A stretch of DNA of 64,000 nucleotides, from the NCBI GenBank assembly GCA_029959285.1, contig JASCOE010000008.1:62001-126000 (forward strand), given 5' to 3'. This document shows, piece after piece, positions 42,732-51,689 of the stretch (positions within the stretch are counted from its first letter, which is position 1; every line of letters begins with the position of its first letter). This stretch comes from Flavobacteriaceae bacterium PS02337 (lineage in GTDB: Bacteria > Bacteroidota > Bacteroidia > Flavobacteriales > Flavobacteriaceae). A program made the translations under genes and the position numbers. The notes under the pieces are model-generated. The model worked only from the letters and a program-made list of their open reading frames with translations. It was not told the DNA's origin and searched no databases.

Positions 42732-44957
42732 TTGAAAACGAAACTTTTTGTAATTACGCCTCCATTTACACAACTGAATACACCGTATCCGGCGACGGCG
42801 TATATAAAAGGTTTTCTAAACACAAAAAATATCGAATCGGTTCAGGCCGATTTGGGTATTGATGTCATTTTGGAATTGTTTTCGAAAAAAGGATTAAATA
42901 ATTTGTTTCAAGTTTCAAGTTTCAGGTTTCAAGTTTCAGGTTCCGAAATCTCCGATAACTCCAAAAGAATTTTTGCTTTACAAGACGAATATACTAGAAC
43001 AATCGATTCTGTAATTCAGTTTTTACAAGGAAAAAATCCAACCTTGGCGTTACAGATTTGTCAAGAAGATTTCTTGCCAGAAGCTTCTCGTTTTGCGCAA
43101 CTAGAAGAACTCGATTGGGCTTTTGGAACAATGGGAACACAAGACAAAGCAAAGCATTTAGCAACTTTATATCTCGAAGATATTTCGGATTTTATTGTAG
43201 AATGTGTTGACGAAAATTTTGGCTTCAGTCGATATGCCGAACGTTTAGGGCGAAGCGCGAATTCTTTTGATGAATTATATAATGAACTTCAAAAAGAACC
43301 AACTTATATCGATTCGATTTTAATTTCGATTTTGAAAGCTAAAATTGAAGCCGTAAAACCAACCTTATTTTTAATTTCGGTTCCTTTTCCTGGAAATTTA
43401 TATAGTGCATTTCGATCTGCTCAATGGGTAAAACAAAATTATCCTGAAATTAAAATATCAATGGGCGGCGGTTTTCCGAATACAGAATTACGTTCGCTTT
43501 CGGATACACGTGTTTTTGAGTTTTTCGATTTTATTACTTTGGATGACGGAGAAGTTCCAATTGAAGAATTGATTTTTAATTTAGAAAACCCAGATTCTGT
43601 CCCTTCGAGCGAAGTCGAGAAGCGTTATAAAAGAACTTTTCTTTTAGAAAATGGAGAAGTAGTTTATAAAAACAATTCTTTAAAACACGACTACAAACAA
43701 GCCTACGTCGGAACGCCAGATTATTCAGATTTGCCTTTGGATAAATATATTTCGGTAATCGAAATTGTAAATCCTATGCATAGAATGTGGAGCGACGGAC
43801 GTTGGAATAAACTCACAATGGCGCACGGCTGTTACTGGGGAAAATGTACTTTTTGTGATATTTCTTTAGATTATATAAAAGTTTACGAACCTGTTGCTGC
43901 CAGTCTTTTATGCGATAGAATAGAAGAATTAATCGAAAAAACTGGTCAAAACGGATTTCATTTTGTTGATGAAGCAGCGCCACCTGCCTTAATGCGTGCT
44001 TTGGCACTCGAAATTTTAAAAAGAAAACTTGCTGTAACGTGGTGGACAAACATTCGATTTGAAAAAAGTTTCTCCAAAGATTTGTGTTTGTTGCTAAAAG
44101 CTTCTGGATGTATCGCAGTTTCTGGCGGTTTAGAAGTTGCTTCAGATCGATTATTGAAATTAATTGACAAAGGTGTTACGGTAGAACAAGTTGCGAAAGT
44201 AACTCGAAATTTTACCGAAGCGGGAATTATGGTGCATGCGTATTTAATGTACGGATATCCAACACAAACCATTCAGGAAACAATTGACAGTTTAGAAATG
44301 GTTCGCCAATTGTTTGAAGCGGGAGTTTTACAATCTGGATTTTGGCATCAATTTGCATTGACGGCTCATAGTCCAGTTGGCTTGTATCCGGAACAATTTG
44401 GCGTAACGAAAAAAACAGAAGCGATTGGAACTTTCGCTAATAATGATATTGAATACACTGATTCTACAGGAATTAACCACGATAAATTTAGTTTCGGATT
44501 AAAGAAATCGCTTTTCAATTTTATGCACGGAATCTGTTTTGATTACGAACTGCAAGATTGGTTCGATTTTAAAATTCCGAAAACTAAAATTCATCCCGAT
44601 TTTATTTTCAATGCTTTAGAAGAGCAAAACGATTTCAATACAAAACCAAATGCAAAAGTGGTTTGGCTTGGTGGAAAACCTTCGTCAGAAATCTTCACAA
44701 AATCAAAAAAAGGAAGAAGCTGGGAAATGATGGCTTTGACTTTTCATGACAAAAAAGAAAGTTTTGACATTCAAACTAGTCAGCAAGAAGGTGAGTGGTT
44801 AGTTTCCATTTTGTCGAAAATAGCCGTTTCGGGTTCTAAAAATTATACTTTTCAAGAAGTAAAAAATGATTTCGAATCTGAATTAGAAGATTTCGAATTG
44901 TTTTGGTATTCTAAACCAATCAATACATTGCGTGAATTTGGATTATTAGTTTTATAA
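42732..44957 (+). CDS. B12-binding-like radical SAM protein
   Basis: The 741-residue protein has an N-terminal cobalamin-binding-like fold (LFVITPPFTQLNTPYPATAY) without the DxHxxG motif, and a radical SAM domain with HGCYWGKCTFCDIS (Cys367, 372, 375; CX4CX2C) and HFVDEAAPPALMRA, FEKSFSKDLCLLLKASGC and LEVASDRLLKLI. It probably methylates or otherwise modifies an unactivated carbon. Repeat DNA lies inside the gene (42906-42940, 43599-43622), both in frame. The TTG at 42732 is taken as start because the -7 box overlaps the upstream TTG. Confidence 0.88.
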   Translation: MKTKLFVITPPFTQLNTPYPATAYIKGFLNTKNIESVQADLGIDVILELFSKKGLNNLFQVSSFRFQVSGSEISDNSKRIFALQDEYTRTIDSVIQFLQGKNPTLALQICQEDFLPEASRFAQLEELDWAFGTMGTQDKAKHLATLYLEDISDFIVECVDENFGFSRYAERLGRSANSFDELYNELQKEPTYIDSILISILKAKIEAVKPTLFLISVPFPGNLYSAFRSAQWVKQNYPEIKISMGGGFPNTELRSLSDTRVFEFFDFITLDDGEVPIEELIFNLENPDSVPSSEVEKRYKRTFLLENGEVVYKNNSLKHDYKQAYVGTPDYSDLPLDKYISVIEIVNPMHRMWSDGRWNKLTMAHGCYWGKCTFCDISLDYIKVYEPVAASLLCDRIEELIEKTGQNGFHFVDEAAPPALMRALALEILKRKLAVTWWTNIRFEKSFSKDLCLLLKASGCIAVSGGLEVASDRLLKLIDKGVTVEQVAKVTRNFTEAGIMVHAYLMYGYPTQTIQETIDSLEMVRQLFEAGVLQSGFWHQFALTAHSPVGLYPEQFGVTKKTEAIGTFANNDIEYTDSTGINHDKFSFGLKKSLFNFMHGICFDYELQDWFDFKIPKTKIHPDFIFNALEEQNDFNTKPNAKVVWLGGKPSSEIFTKSKKGRSWEMMALTFHDKKESFDIQTSQQEGEWLVSILSKIAVSGSKNYTFQEVKNDFESELEDFELFWYSKPINTLREFGLLVL
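42906..42940. repeat. Tandem 7-mer array inside the radical SAM gene
   Basis: Five 7-base units TTTCAAG, TTTCAAG, TTTCAGG, TTTCAAG, TTTCAGG, followed by the diverged TTCCGAA. They encode FQVSSFRFQVSG in frame, which looks foreign to the domain. Confidence 0.8.
43599..43622. repeat. Short palindrome inside the radical SAM gene
   Basis: GTCCCTTCGAGCGAAGTCGA contains the CTTCGA/TCGAAG-type palindromic core that is common in intergenic Bacteroidota repeats. It encodes VPSSEVEKR in frame, between beta strands. Confidence 0.6.
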
Positions 44958-44958
44958 T

Positions 44959-45723
44959 TTAATATTCCAAACATTCTCCATCATTCGGAATAGCAGTTTT
45001 ACTCAAAAGTCCATGATCTGAAAGTGCAGTTCTTAATTGCAATCTTGTTGTCGGACAATGGTTTAAAGCTTCTAAATGATTCGCAATAACTTTCCCGGGA
45101 GCAAGTGTTACAAACTTCAAAATATCATCCATTCGCATTAATAAAGGCTGTCCGAAATCTAATCTTGCCGTTCCGCACGCGACAGTAGAAATGTCTGGTT
45201 TAAATTGGGTTAAAACTTTTTGTACGTGTTCTGTAAAAATAGTGTCAGAACTTATATAAATCGATTTTTCATTGGCTAATTCGATAAGAAATCCCATAAC
45301 ATTACCCATTAATTTGGCGATAAAACCATAACCGTGAATGGCAGGAATTCCTGTTATTTTTCCGTCTAAAAACAATTGAGGTTGCCAATATTCTAAAGTT
45401 TGAATCACGCTTAATCCTCTTTGTACAAGCGCTTTTTCGTCTTTAGAACTGCAAATAACTGGAATGCTTTTTCGACGTAAAAAAACTTCGCCCGCCTTAT
45501 CAATATGATCGGGATGCAAATGCGTAATCAAGCAATGCGTTACTTTGCTTAATATTTCGCGACTGTTTTTAGGCAACGCTACCAGCGGATTTCTTTTGGG
45601 TTTGTATCTGAAAATTGTAAAAGGCGGAATCGTTTTTCTTTTACCTAACATTGGGTCAACTAAAATGACATGCTTTTCTGTTTCAATTACCAATGTGGCA
45701 TTTCGCAAATGATGTAATTTCAT
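44959..45723 (-). CDS. MBL-fold metal-dependent hydrolase
   Basis: The 254-residue protein has the HxHxDH metal site in THLHPDHIDKAG, the N-terminal strand ATLVIETEKHVILVDPML, ISSDTIFTEHVQK and IANHLEALNHCPTTR. It resembles UlaG-like or YcbL-like lactonase/hydrolases; substrate not predictable. Its end is convergent with the radical SAM gene with a one-base gap. No terminator between the stops is evident. Confidence 0.9.
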   Translation of the reverse strand: MKLHHLRNATLVIETEKHVILVDPMLGKRKTIPPFTIFRYKPKRNPLVALPKNSREILSKVTHCLITHLHPDHIDKAGEVFLRRKSIPVICSSKDEKALVQRGLSVIQTLEYWQPQLFLDGKITGIPAIHGYGFIAKLMGNVMGFLIELANEKSIYISSDTIFTEHVQKVLTQFKPDISTVACGTARLDFGQPLLMRMDDILKFVTLAPGKVIANHLEALNHCPTTRLQLRTALSDHGLLSKTAIPNDGECLEY

Positions 45724-45817
45724 ATCGAAGAAAATTAGATATTAAAAATACAAAGTTTTTCGAAAAACTGTTTACAGATTTTTCTTTATTTTTAACAGAA
45801 TTGTTATTATTAAATCT

Positions 45818-46123
45818 ATGCATCTACAAGAGGGTTTTCATACTTATTTCATTTATATTCTTACAAATAAAGCGAAATCTGTTTTTTATGTTGGAGTTAC
45901 AAATAATTTGAAGAAAAGAATAATGAAGCATAAAGACAATGTTTTGCTGGAAAATAAAACGTTTGCTTCTAAATATAGAGTTGAATTTTTACTTTATTAT
46001 GAAAAATTTACTTGGATTCAAGAAGCAATTACGAGGGAGAAGGAGATCAAAGGCTGGAGAAGAGAGAAGAAAATAGAATTAATTAAAACTATGAATCCTG
46101 AATTGGAATTTTTGAAGTATTAA
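45818..46123 (+). CDS. GIY-YIG endonuclease-domain protein
   Basis: The 101-residue protein has YFIYILTNKAKSVFYVGVTN (GIY and YIG elements), LKKRIMKHK with the catalytic Arg, TFASKYRVEFLLYYE, and ITREKEIKGWRREKKIELI. This is the stand-alone UvrC-like single-domain form that is abundant in Flavobacterium. Such proteins are likely DNA nickases. Three tandem 149-bp palindromic repeats start 18 bases after its stop. No methylase or reverse transcriptase is near, so restriction is unlikely, and a link to the repeats is the best contextual clue. Confidence 0.93.
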   Translation: MHLQEGFHTYFIYILTNKAKSVFYVGVTNNLKKRIMKHKDNVLLENKTFASKYRVEFLLYYEKFTWIQEAITREKEIKGWRREKKIELIKTMNPELEFLKY

Positions 46124-46140
46124 TTGAAAACAAAGCCTTT

Positions 46141-46575
46141 CAAGTCTAGTTTGTCATTCCGACGAAGGAGGAATCTCCGAAAGTAGCTCGTCAAAGATTG
46201 GAATTACTTTATGGAATATTGCCGCGGAGATTCCTCCTTCGTCGGAATGACAAATCTTTGCGGTTACTATATGTTTAATTACTTAATTTCAAGTCTAGTT
46301 TGTCATTCCGAGGAACGAGGAATCTCCAGAAGTAGCTCGTCAAAGATTGGAATTACTTTATGGAATATTGTCGCGGAGATTCCTCCTTCGTCGGAATGAT
46401 AAATCTTTGCGTTTAGTATATGTTTAATTACTTAATTTCAAGTCTAGTTTGTCATTCCGACGAAGGAGGAATCTCCGAAAGTAGTTCGCTAAAGATTGGA
46501 ATTACTTTATGGAATATTGCCGCGGAGATTCCTCCTTCGTCGGAATGACAAATCTTTGTGGTTACGGAATGTTTT
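46141..46575. repeat. Three tandem 149-bp palindromic repeats
   Basis: Units begin at 46141, 46290 and 46439 with CAAGTCTAG and have an exact period of 149. The third is cut short near 46575. Each contains a hairpin: in unit 1, 30-base arms 46150-46179 and 46225-46254 are perfect complements (core GTCATTCCGACGAAGGAGG) around a 45-base loop. In unit 2 the left arm reads GTCATTCCGAGGAACGAGG and pairs with mismatches. Short frames at 46211-46399 and 46452-46655 are by-products. Confidence 0.93.
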
Positions 46576-46593
46576 AAGTAAAAATGTTCTGAT

Positions 46594-47280
46594 TTAGCCA
46601 ATAGAAAACCTAAAACCAATTCCATGAAGGTTTTCAATAGAAATTCCTTCTTCATTTGCTAAAATTTTTCGCAGACGCGAAATAAAAACATCCAGACTTC
46701 TTCCCATAAAATAATCGTCTGTTCCCCATAAAGAAGTTAAAATTTGTTCTCTTTTTAAAACAGAATTTTTATGATCGAGGAACAACTTCAATAATTCAGC
46801 TTCTCGTTGTGTAAGTCCAACTTTTTCTTCATTAGTAAAAAGAATAAAATTTTTAGTGTCAAACTGATATTTTCCAACTTCGTAAATTGTTTTTGCTGTT
46901 GGAATATTTTTCTGCGAACGCTTTAAGAAAATTTCAATTTTCAAAAGTAATTCTTCAATACTGAAAGGTTTTACCAAATAATCATCAGCGCCCAAACGCA
47001 AACCTTTAATTCGGTCTTCTTTTAAAGTTTTTGCCGAAAGAAAAATAATTGGAACTTCTATATCAATTTTTCTAATAGCTTCTGCCAATTCAAAACCATC
47101 CATTTTTGGCATCATAATATCAAAAATGCAAATATCAAATTCCTCTTCTTCAAAAATTTTCAACGCCGATTTTCCATCAGAACAATGAATAACTTCGTAG
47201 TTATTTTGCTCCAAATTGTCTTTGGTTAGAAACGCTAGAGTTTCATCGTCTTCGGCATAAAGTATTTTGAAATTTCTCAT
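46594..47280 (-). CDS. OmpR-type response regulator
   Basis: The 228-residue protein has a receiver domain with the phospho-acceptor Asp54 in CIFDIMMPKMDGFELA and the switch LSAKTLKED, then a winged-helix DNA-binding domain (VGLTQREAELLKLFLDHKNS, SLDVFISRLRKIL). It is encoded four bases overlapping its kinase (start 47280, kinase stop 47277). The combination resembles the Bacteroidota RprX/RprY pair, but targets are unknown. Confidence 0.95.
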   Translation of the reverse strand: MRNFKILYAEDDETLAFLTKDNLEQNNYEVIHCSDGKSALKIFEEEEFDICIFDIMMPKMDGFELAEAIRKIDIEVPIIFLSAKTLKEDRIKGLRLGADDYLVKPFSIEELLLKIEIFLKRSQKNIPTAKTIYEVGKYQFDTKNFILFTNEEKVGLTQREAELLKLFLDHKNSVLKREQILTSLWGTDDYFMGRSLDVFISRLRKILANEEGISIENLHGIGFRFSIG

Positions 47281-48542
47281 TTTTTATTCGGGATTGATAA
47301 GGTAATCGTAACACCTTTTTCAGGATTATTTTCGGCTTTTATTTTCCAGTTTTGAAGGCTGCAGATTTCTTTTACATAATATAAACCAAGACCAAATCCG
47401 TTGACTTCATTGCTTTTTTCGTTTTGTACTCTGTAAAACTTATCAAAGATAAAAGATATTTTTTTAGGATTAATACCAATTCCGTTATCAATAAATTCTA
47501 ATTTTAAACAATTGTTTTCTTCTGTGAATTTAATCGTAATTTCTGGTTTTTCATTACAATATTTTACCGCATTGTCCAATAAATTATAAACTAAATTGGC
47601 AAAATGAAAACCGTCAGTTTCTAGTAAATAGTCGTTCGAAGAAGTTTCAATTTTAATAGAAGCTTCAGGATATTTTAGTTTAATATTCGAAATCGCTTCT
47701 TCAATAATCGGAATAATCAGAATGTTTTCTTTTTTTAATTCTAAAGGAGTGTATTCTGATTTAGAAATATTTAAAATTTTCTCAATATGACCATTCAATT
47801 TATTACTCTGATTGATAATAATATCAGTATAAGTAAACAGCTTTTTGTCATTTTTTATCGGACTTTGCTCAATTAAATATTTTGAAGCAATTAGAATAGA
47901 AGACAATGGCGTCTTAAATTCATGCGTCATATTATTAATGAAATCGCGCTGTAATTCTGAATATTTCTTTTGCTGCAAAAGTTTAAAAATCGAATAAACA
48001 TAAATAAGCAAAATAAGAATTAAAGCTGTCGAAAGGATAAACCAGAAACGCATCGAACTAAATAAATACGTAGTTTCATTCGGAAAACGAACAGCAAAAT
48101 AATAAACCAGATTTTTATGTTTCGGAAAATAAACGGTTTTTTTACATTCGGCTTTTTTCTTATAAAGTGAAATATAATCGCCATAAATCATTTCGTCGCT
48201 TTGGCAATTGTACATCGCATATTCGAAATCGGTCGTGATATTCATTTTTTTGAATTCCGTTTTTAGATAAAATTCTAAAATTTCGGGTTCAAATTCATTA
48301 TCAACATTTACGATATAATAGTCATTGGATATTTTCTGGACGGGATTTTGAACCGGAAGTTCGTGATTTGTTCCTTCGTATAATTTTTTAGCCACTTCCA
48401 ATAAAGCAATATGCGCTTTCTGACTCAGTTTTTTCTGTTCTATTGTAAAAGCCTCTTTTGTCCAAAGCAATTGTGCCACCAAAATGCTAATGATGGCTAC
48501 TAATCCTAAGAGAATGATGCTGTTGAGTTTATTAATTTTCAA
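47277..48542 (-). CDS. Sensor histidine kinase
   Basis: The 421-residue inner-membrane kinase has an N-terminal helix (about 8-28), a periplasmic sensor region with two or three Cys (YNCQSDEMIYGD, KKAECKKTVYF), a second helix (about 165-185), the H-box INNMTHEFKTPLSS with His207, and an HATPase domain with LVYNLLDNAVKYC, FIDNGIGINPKKI and VNGFGLGLYYVKEI. The gene precedes the response regulator in the transcript, with a 4-base overlap, and is divergent from the DUF1573 gene. Confidence 0.95.
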   Translation of the reverse strand: MKINKLNSIILLGLVAIISILVAQLLWTKEAFTIEQKKLSQKAHIALLEVAKKLYEGTNHELPVQNPVQKISNDYYIVNVDNEFEPEILEFYLKTEFKKMNITTDFEYAMYNCQSDEMIYGDYISLYKKKAECKKTVYFPKHKNLVYYFAVRFPNETTYLFSSMRFWFILSTALILILLIYVYSIFKLLQQKKYSELQRDFINNMTHEFKTPLSSILIASKYLIEQSPIKNDKKLFTYTDIIINQSNKLNGHIEKILNISKSEYTPLELKKENILIIPIIEEAISNIKLKYPEASIKIETSSNDYLLETDGFHFANLVYNLLDNAVKYCNEKPEITIKFTEENNCLKLEFIDNGIGINPKKISFIFDKFYRVQNEKSNEVNGFGLGLYYVKEICSLQNWKIKAENNPEKGVTITLSIPNKK

Positions 48543-48656
48543 GAATAAAGAATTTTGAGAGTGTAATATTAATCAATTTTAGCCTTAAAACAGCCGATTA
48601 ACAAGTCATTAACAAACGTTTGAAACCAGTTAACAGCGATTTGAATTTGTCTGAAT

Positions 48657-48664
48657 TACCTTTG
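48657..48664 (+). promoter_or_regulatory. Promoter -7 box for the DUF1573 gene
   Basis: TACCTTTG matches TAnnTTTG, 42 bases before the ATG at 48707. Confidence 0.6.
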
Positions 48665-48706
48665 TAATATCAAGTTGAACTATAAACCATTTTAAATATA
48701 ACTGTT

Positions 48707-49123
48707 ATGAAAATGATCAAAATTTCGATGTTAGCTTTGGCTTTAGGCCTAATGTCTTTTTCGGCAATTGCTCCAGTAAAATCTTTAGTTTCAGAAACTG
48801 CAATTTCAGAAACGACTGCTTCTACAATTGTTTGGAAAGCAGAAACAATTGATGTTGGACAAATTCCGCAAGGAACTCCAAAAGCCATTGTTTACGAATT
48901 TAAAAATACTGGAAAAACTGCTGTAGTAATTACAAACGTTCAAGGATCTTGCGGTTGTACAGCTACAGATTACACAAAAGAACCAATTCAGCCAGGTAAA
49001 TCTGCAAAAGTTACTGCAACTTACAACGCTGCAAACAAAGGTGCTTTTACAAAAACAGTTACTGTTACAACTAGTGCAGAAACTACACCAAAAATCCTTA
49101 CTTTAAAAGGTACGGTTATCTAA
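48707..49123 (+). CDS. DUF1573 exported protein
   Basis: The 138-residue product has a signal peptide (MKMIKISMLALALGLMSFSA) and the DUF1573 core VYEFKNTGKTAVVITNVQGS followed by CGCTATDYTKEPIQPGKSA, with an immunoglobulin-like fold. The CGC cysteines are conserved in the family. Function unknown; such proteins are abundant exported proteins in Bacteroidota. It lies next to the divergent two-component genes, which might regulate it, but that is only positional. Confidence 0.9.
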   Translation: MKMIKISMLALALGLMSFSAIAPVKSLVSETAISETTASTIVWKAETIDVGQIPQGTPKAIVYEFKNTGKTAVVITNVQGSCGCTATDYTKEPIQPGKSAKVTATYNAANKGAFTKTVTVTTSAETTPKILTLKGTVI

Positions 49124-49151
49124 GAAATTTTAATAGGTTGGTTATATGGCG

Positions 49152-49186
49152 AAAACTCCAAACAAGAAATTGTTTGGAGTTTTTTA
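49152..49186 (+). terminator. Terminator after the DUF1573 gene
   Basis: AAAACTCCAAACAA-4-base loop-TTGTTTGGAGTTTT followed by T residues: a perfect 14-bp stem. Confidence 0.9.
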
Positions 49187-49248
49187 TTTGCGGTTATGAG
49201 ATTTTAATTTAATAGAATTTTTTCTACTTTTAATAAAAAATTCAACCT

Positions 49249-50829
49249 ATGAAAATTTGGTATTCGCCTATAATTGCAATTGTTTTTTTTGCTGTTTTTT
49301 CGTGTAATTCGAAGGCAGATAAAAAGGAGGAAAATGCAATAAAAACTGTTGAAAAGATTCCAGAATTGAAACTTATAATTGATACAACTCGTATCGCAAA
49401 GTTTTACGAAAATTATCCAAAACTGGCTAAGTTTAAAACAGATGTAACTTCTTTATATCAAAAGAACAAATCGACTCAATTGTGGCAAGATAATAAAGGA
49501 GTTGTCGAATTTGGAAACACTTTATTTAATCAATACAAAAATCTGGATCAAGAAGGTTTAAAAGCCAATTATCCTTATAAAGAAGAACTAAATTCGGTTT
49601 TTGAGAATAATCCAGCTAAAAAAATATCCAAAGAAGATACTGATTTGCTGCTTTCTAACCTGTATTATTACTATGCCGAAAAAGTGTATGCTGGTTTTGA
49701 TGAAAAAACTAGTATTTCGATGGAATGGCTTTTACCTCGAAAAAAGTTCAATTATCAAGTGCTTTCTGATTCTATTTTTAAAAAATCAACCATTTTGGAT
49801 GATAAGAAAAAAAAGATGTTCAGCCAGTATTACAAGCTTCGTGATGCTTTAAAAGAATATAGAGAAATTGAAAAAAATGGCGGTTGGAAAACTATTGAAG
49901 TTGGCGAAGATTATAAAGCTCTAAAAGTTGGAGATTCTTCAAATGTTGTTGCTCAAATCAGAGAAAGGCTTTTTGTAACTAAAGATTTAAAGGAAGATAG
50001 TAAAAGCGCAATCTGCGATACAGTTTTGATAAAAGCTATGAAAAACTATGAAGTTCGTCACGGTTATACACCGAAAAACACCATTTTATTAGAACATATT
50101 AAAGACTTGAATATTCCTGTTTCAGATAGAATAAAAACAATTATTGCCAACATGGAGCGCTGCCGTTGGATTGATCCTGAATTAGAAAAAGGTCAAAAAT
50201 ACATTGAAGTCAACATTCCTGAATTTAAATTGTATATCGTTGAAGATGGAAAAATAGCTTTTACGTCGCCAGTAGTTGTTGGAAAAGCGATGACAAAGAC
50301 AGTTATTTTTAGCGGAATGATGAGCAATATCGTTTTTAGTCCGTATTGGAATGTGCCACCAAGTATTATTAAATCGGAGATTAAACCAGGAATGGCTAGA
50401 GATAAAAATTATTTGCAGAAGAAAAATCTAGAATGGAATAATGGTTCAGTTCGTCAGCTTCCTGGAAAAAACAATTCTTTAGGTTTAGTGAAGTTTTTGT
50501 TTCCGAATTCAAGCAATATTTATTTGCATGATACGCCATCAAAAAGTTTGTTCGAAAGAGAAAGCAGAGCTTTTAGCCACGGATGCGTGCGTGTTGCAAA
50601 ACCGCGCGAATTGGCAATTGAATTACTAAAAGTAGATCCGCAATGGAATCCTGCCAGAATTGATAAAGCCATGCATGCCGGAAAAGAAAGTTGGTATACT
50701 TTGAAGAAAAAAGTTCCAGTTTACATTGGCTATTTTACGGCTTGGGTTGATCGCGAAGGAAATCTAAATTTCTATAAAGATATTTATGGAAGAGATGAAA
50801 GTTTAATCAAATTATTGACTGAAGAATAG
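49249..50829 (+). CDS. L,D-transpeptidase lipoprotein (YcbB-like)
   Basis: The 526-residue lipoprotein begins MKIWYSPIIAIVFFAVFSC and has the YcbB-type layout: an N-terminal scaffold, a peptidoglycan-binding-like part (ALKVGDSSNVVAQIRERLFV) and the YkuD catalytic domain (YIEVNIPEFKLYIVEDGKIA, LHDTPSKSLFERESRAFSHG with Cys446 in HGCVRV). It makes 3-3 crosslinks in peptidoglycan or attaches proteins. Its neighbour on the other side of a repeat is an NlpC/P60 peptidase, so both act on the wall. Confidence 0.93.
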   Translation: MKIWYSPIIAIVFFAVFSCNSKADKKEENAIKTVEKIPELKLIIDTTRIAKFYENYPKLAKFKTDVTSLYQKNKSTQLWQDNKGVVEFGNTLFNQYKNLDQEGLKANYPYKEELNSVFENNPAKKISKEDTDLLLSNLYYYYAEKVYAGFDEKTSISMEWLLPRKKFNYQVLSDSIFKKSTILDDKKKKMFSQYYKLRDALKEYREIEKNGGWKTIEVGEDYKALKVGDSSNVVAQIRERLFVTKDLKEDSKSAICDTVLIKAMKNYEVRHGYTPKNTILLEHIKDLNIPVSDRIKTIIANMERCRWIDPELEKGQKYIEVNIPEFKLYIVEDGKIAFTSPVVVGKAMTKTVIFSGMMSNIVFSPYWNVPPSIIKSEIKPGMARDKNYLQKKNLEWNNGSVRQLPGKNNSLGLVKFLFPNSSNIYLHDTPSKSLFERESRAFSHGCVRVAKPRELAIELLKVDPQWNPARIDKAMHAGKESWYTLKKKVPVYIGYFTAWVDREGNLNFYKDIYGRDESLIKLLTEE

Positions 50830-50837
50830 AAAATGAA

Positions 50838-50943
50838 TTTCACGCAGATTTGGCAGATTAAAGCAGATTTAATTAGATTTTTTACACTTTGAAGATAAAT
50901 AAATCTGCGTGTATCTGCTTAAATCTTTTAAATCTGCGTGAAA
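50838..50943. repeat. AATCTGCGTGAAA inverted repeat
   Basis: TTTCACGCAGATTT (50838-50851) pairs exactly with AAATCTGCGTGAAA (50930-50943). Several diverged AGATTT and AAATCTG half-units lie in between. It sits just after the L,D-transpeptidase stop between two converging genes. Confidence 0.8.
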
Positions 50944-50960
50944 ATAAATTGAAAAAAAAA

Positions 50961-51470
50961 CTAGTTACTCAAAACATCAATACATTTATAAAAACGTTTG
51001 GTATAATGTTCTGTATCGAGCGCTGTAATCGTAACTTGTTGCGCTTTTCCTGAAGAAGCGTGAATAAATTTTGACTGCATTCCATTAGCTTCGCAAATAA
51101 TGCCGACGTGTCCTACAATGTTTCTGTTTTTATATCCGTAGAAAACTAAAACATCTCCAACTTTAAATTCTTCTGGTTTTAGAGCCTTTCCTAAATTCTT
51201 GTATCCGCTTGAACTTCTTGGCAAAGTCAATCCGAAATTGCTGAAAACATAACTCACAAAACCCGAACAATCAAAGCCTTTTTGCGGATTACTGCTTGCG
51301 TATACATAAGGCGTTCCTAAATATTTCTTCGCAAAAACAATTATAGAATCACGATTTATTTCTGTCTGATTTTTAGTGTTTTGAACTACTATTGGCGACT
51401 CTTTCTTTTTTATGGAGAAAGAAGAAAGTAAAATAACAGGCAATAAAAATAATAATAGTCGTGATTTCAT
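50961..51470 (-). CDS. NlpC/P60 (C40) peptidase
   Basis: The 169-residue exported protein has a signal sequence (MKSRLLLFLLPVILLSSFSI) and the catalytic Cys68 in GFDCSGFVSYVFSNFGL, the His in GHVGIICEAN and FIHASSGKAQQVTIT. C40 enzymes cut the bond between D-Glu and diaminopimelate in stem peptides. It converges with the L,D-transpeptidase gene. No SH3 or LysM domain is present. Confidence 0.94.
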   Translation of the reverse strand: MKSRLLLFLLPVILLSSFSIKKKESPIVVQNTKNQTEINRDSIIVFAKKYLGTPYVYASSNPQKGFDCSGFVSYVFSNFGLTLPRSSSGYKNLGKALKPEEFKVGDVLVFYGYKNRNIVGHVGIICEANGMQSKFIHASSGKAQQVTITALDTEHYTKRFYKCIDVLSN

Positions 51471-51651
51471 TTTTTAAGTCTTAAAATATATATTGAAACG
51501 CTAAATATAAACTGTTATTTCATTTTAAAAAGAACAGAAACACCCTAAAAAGTACAAATAAGCGTTTGTTGCTTTCCAAGTGATGTGTTTATGTGGTGTT
51601 TTTTTATTGCATTTTGATATTTTAGTATCTTTCTGTCTAATTCATTTCAAA

Positions 51652-51659
51652 TATATTTG
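51652..51659 (+). promoter_or_regulatory. Promoter -7 box for the esterase operon
   Basis: TATATTTG matches TAnnTTTG, 30 bases before the ATG at 51690. A TTT lies at the -33 distance. Confidence 0.5.
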
Positions 51660-51689
51660 TGAATCGTATTTATATTTAACAGATTAATT

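Noticed and set aside
42641-42823. Minus-strand frame over the divergent promoter region
   Set aside because: It covers two promoters and the start of the radical SAM gene on the other strand.
46141-46575. CRISPR array
   Set aside because: Units are 149 bp with no unique spacers; the loops are nearly identical and there are no cas genes.
46211-46655. Short frames inside the tandem repeats (46211-46399, 46452-46655)
   Set aside because: They arise from the repeat sequence itself; the second also overlaps the response-regulator gene.
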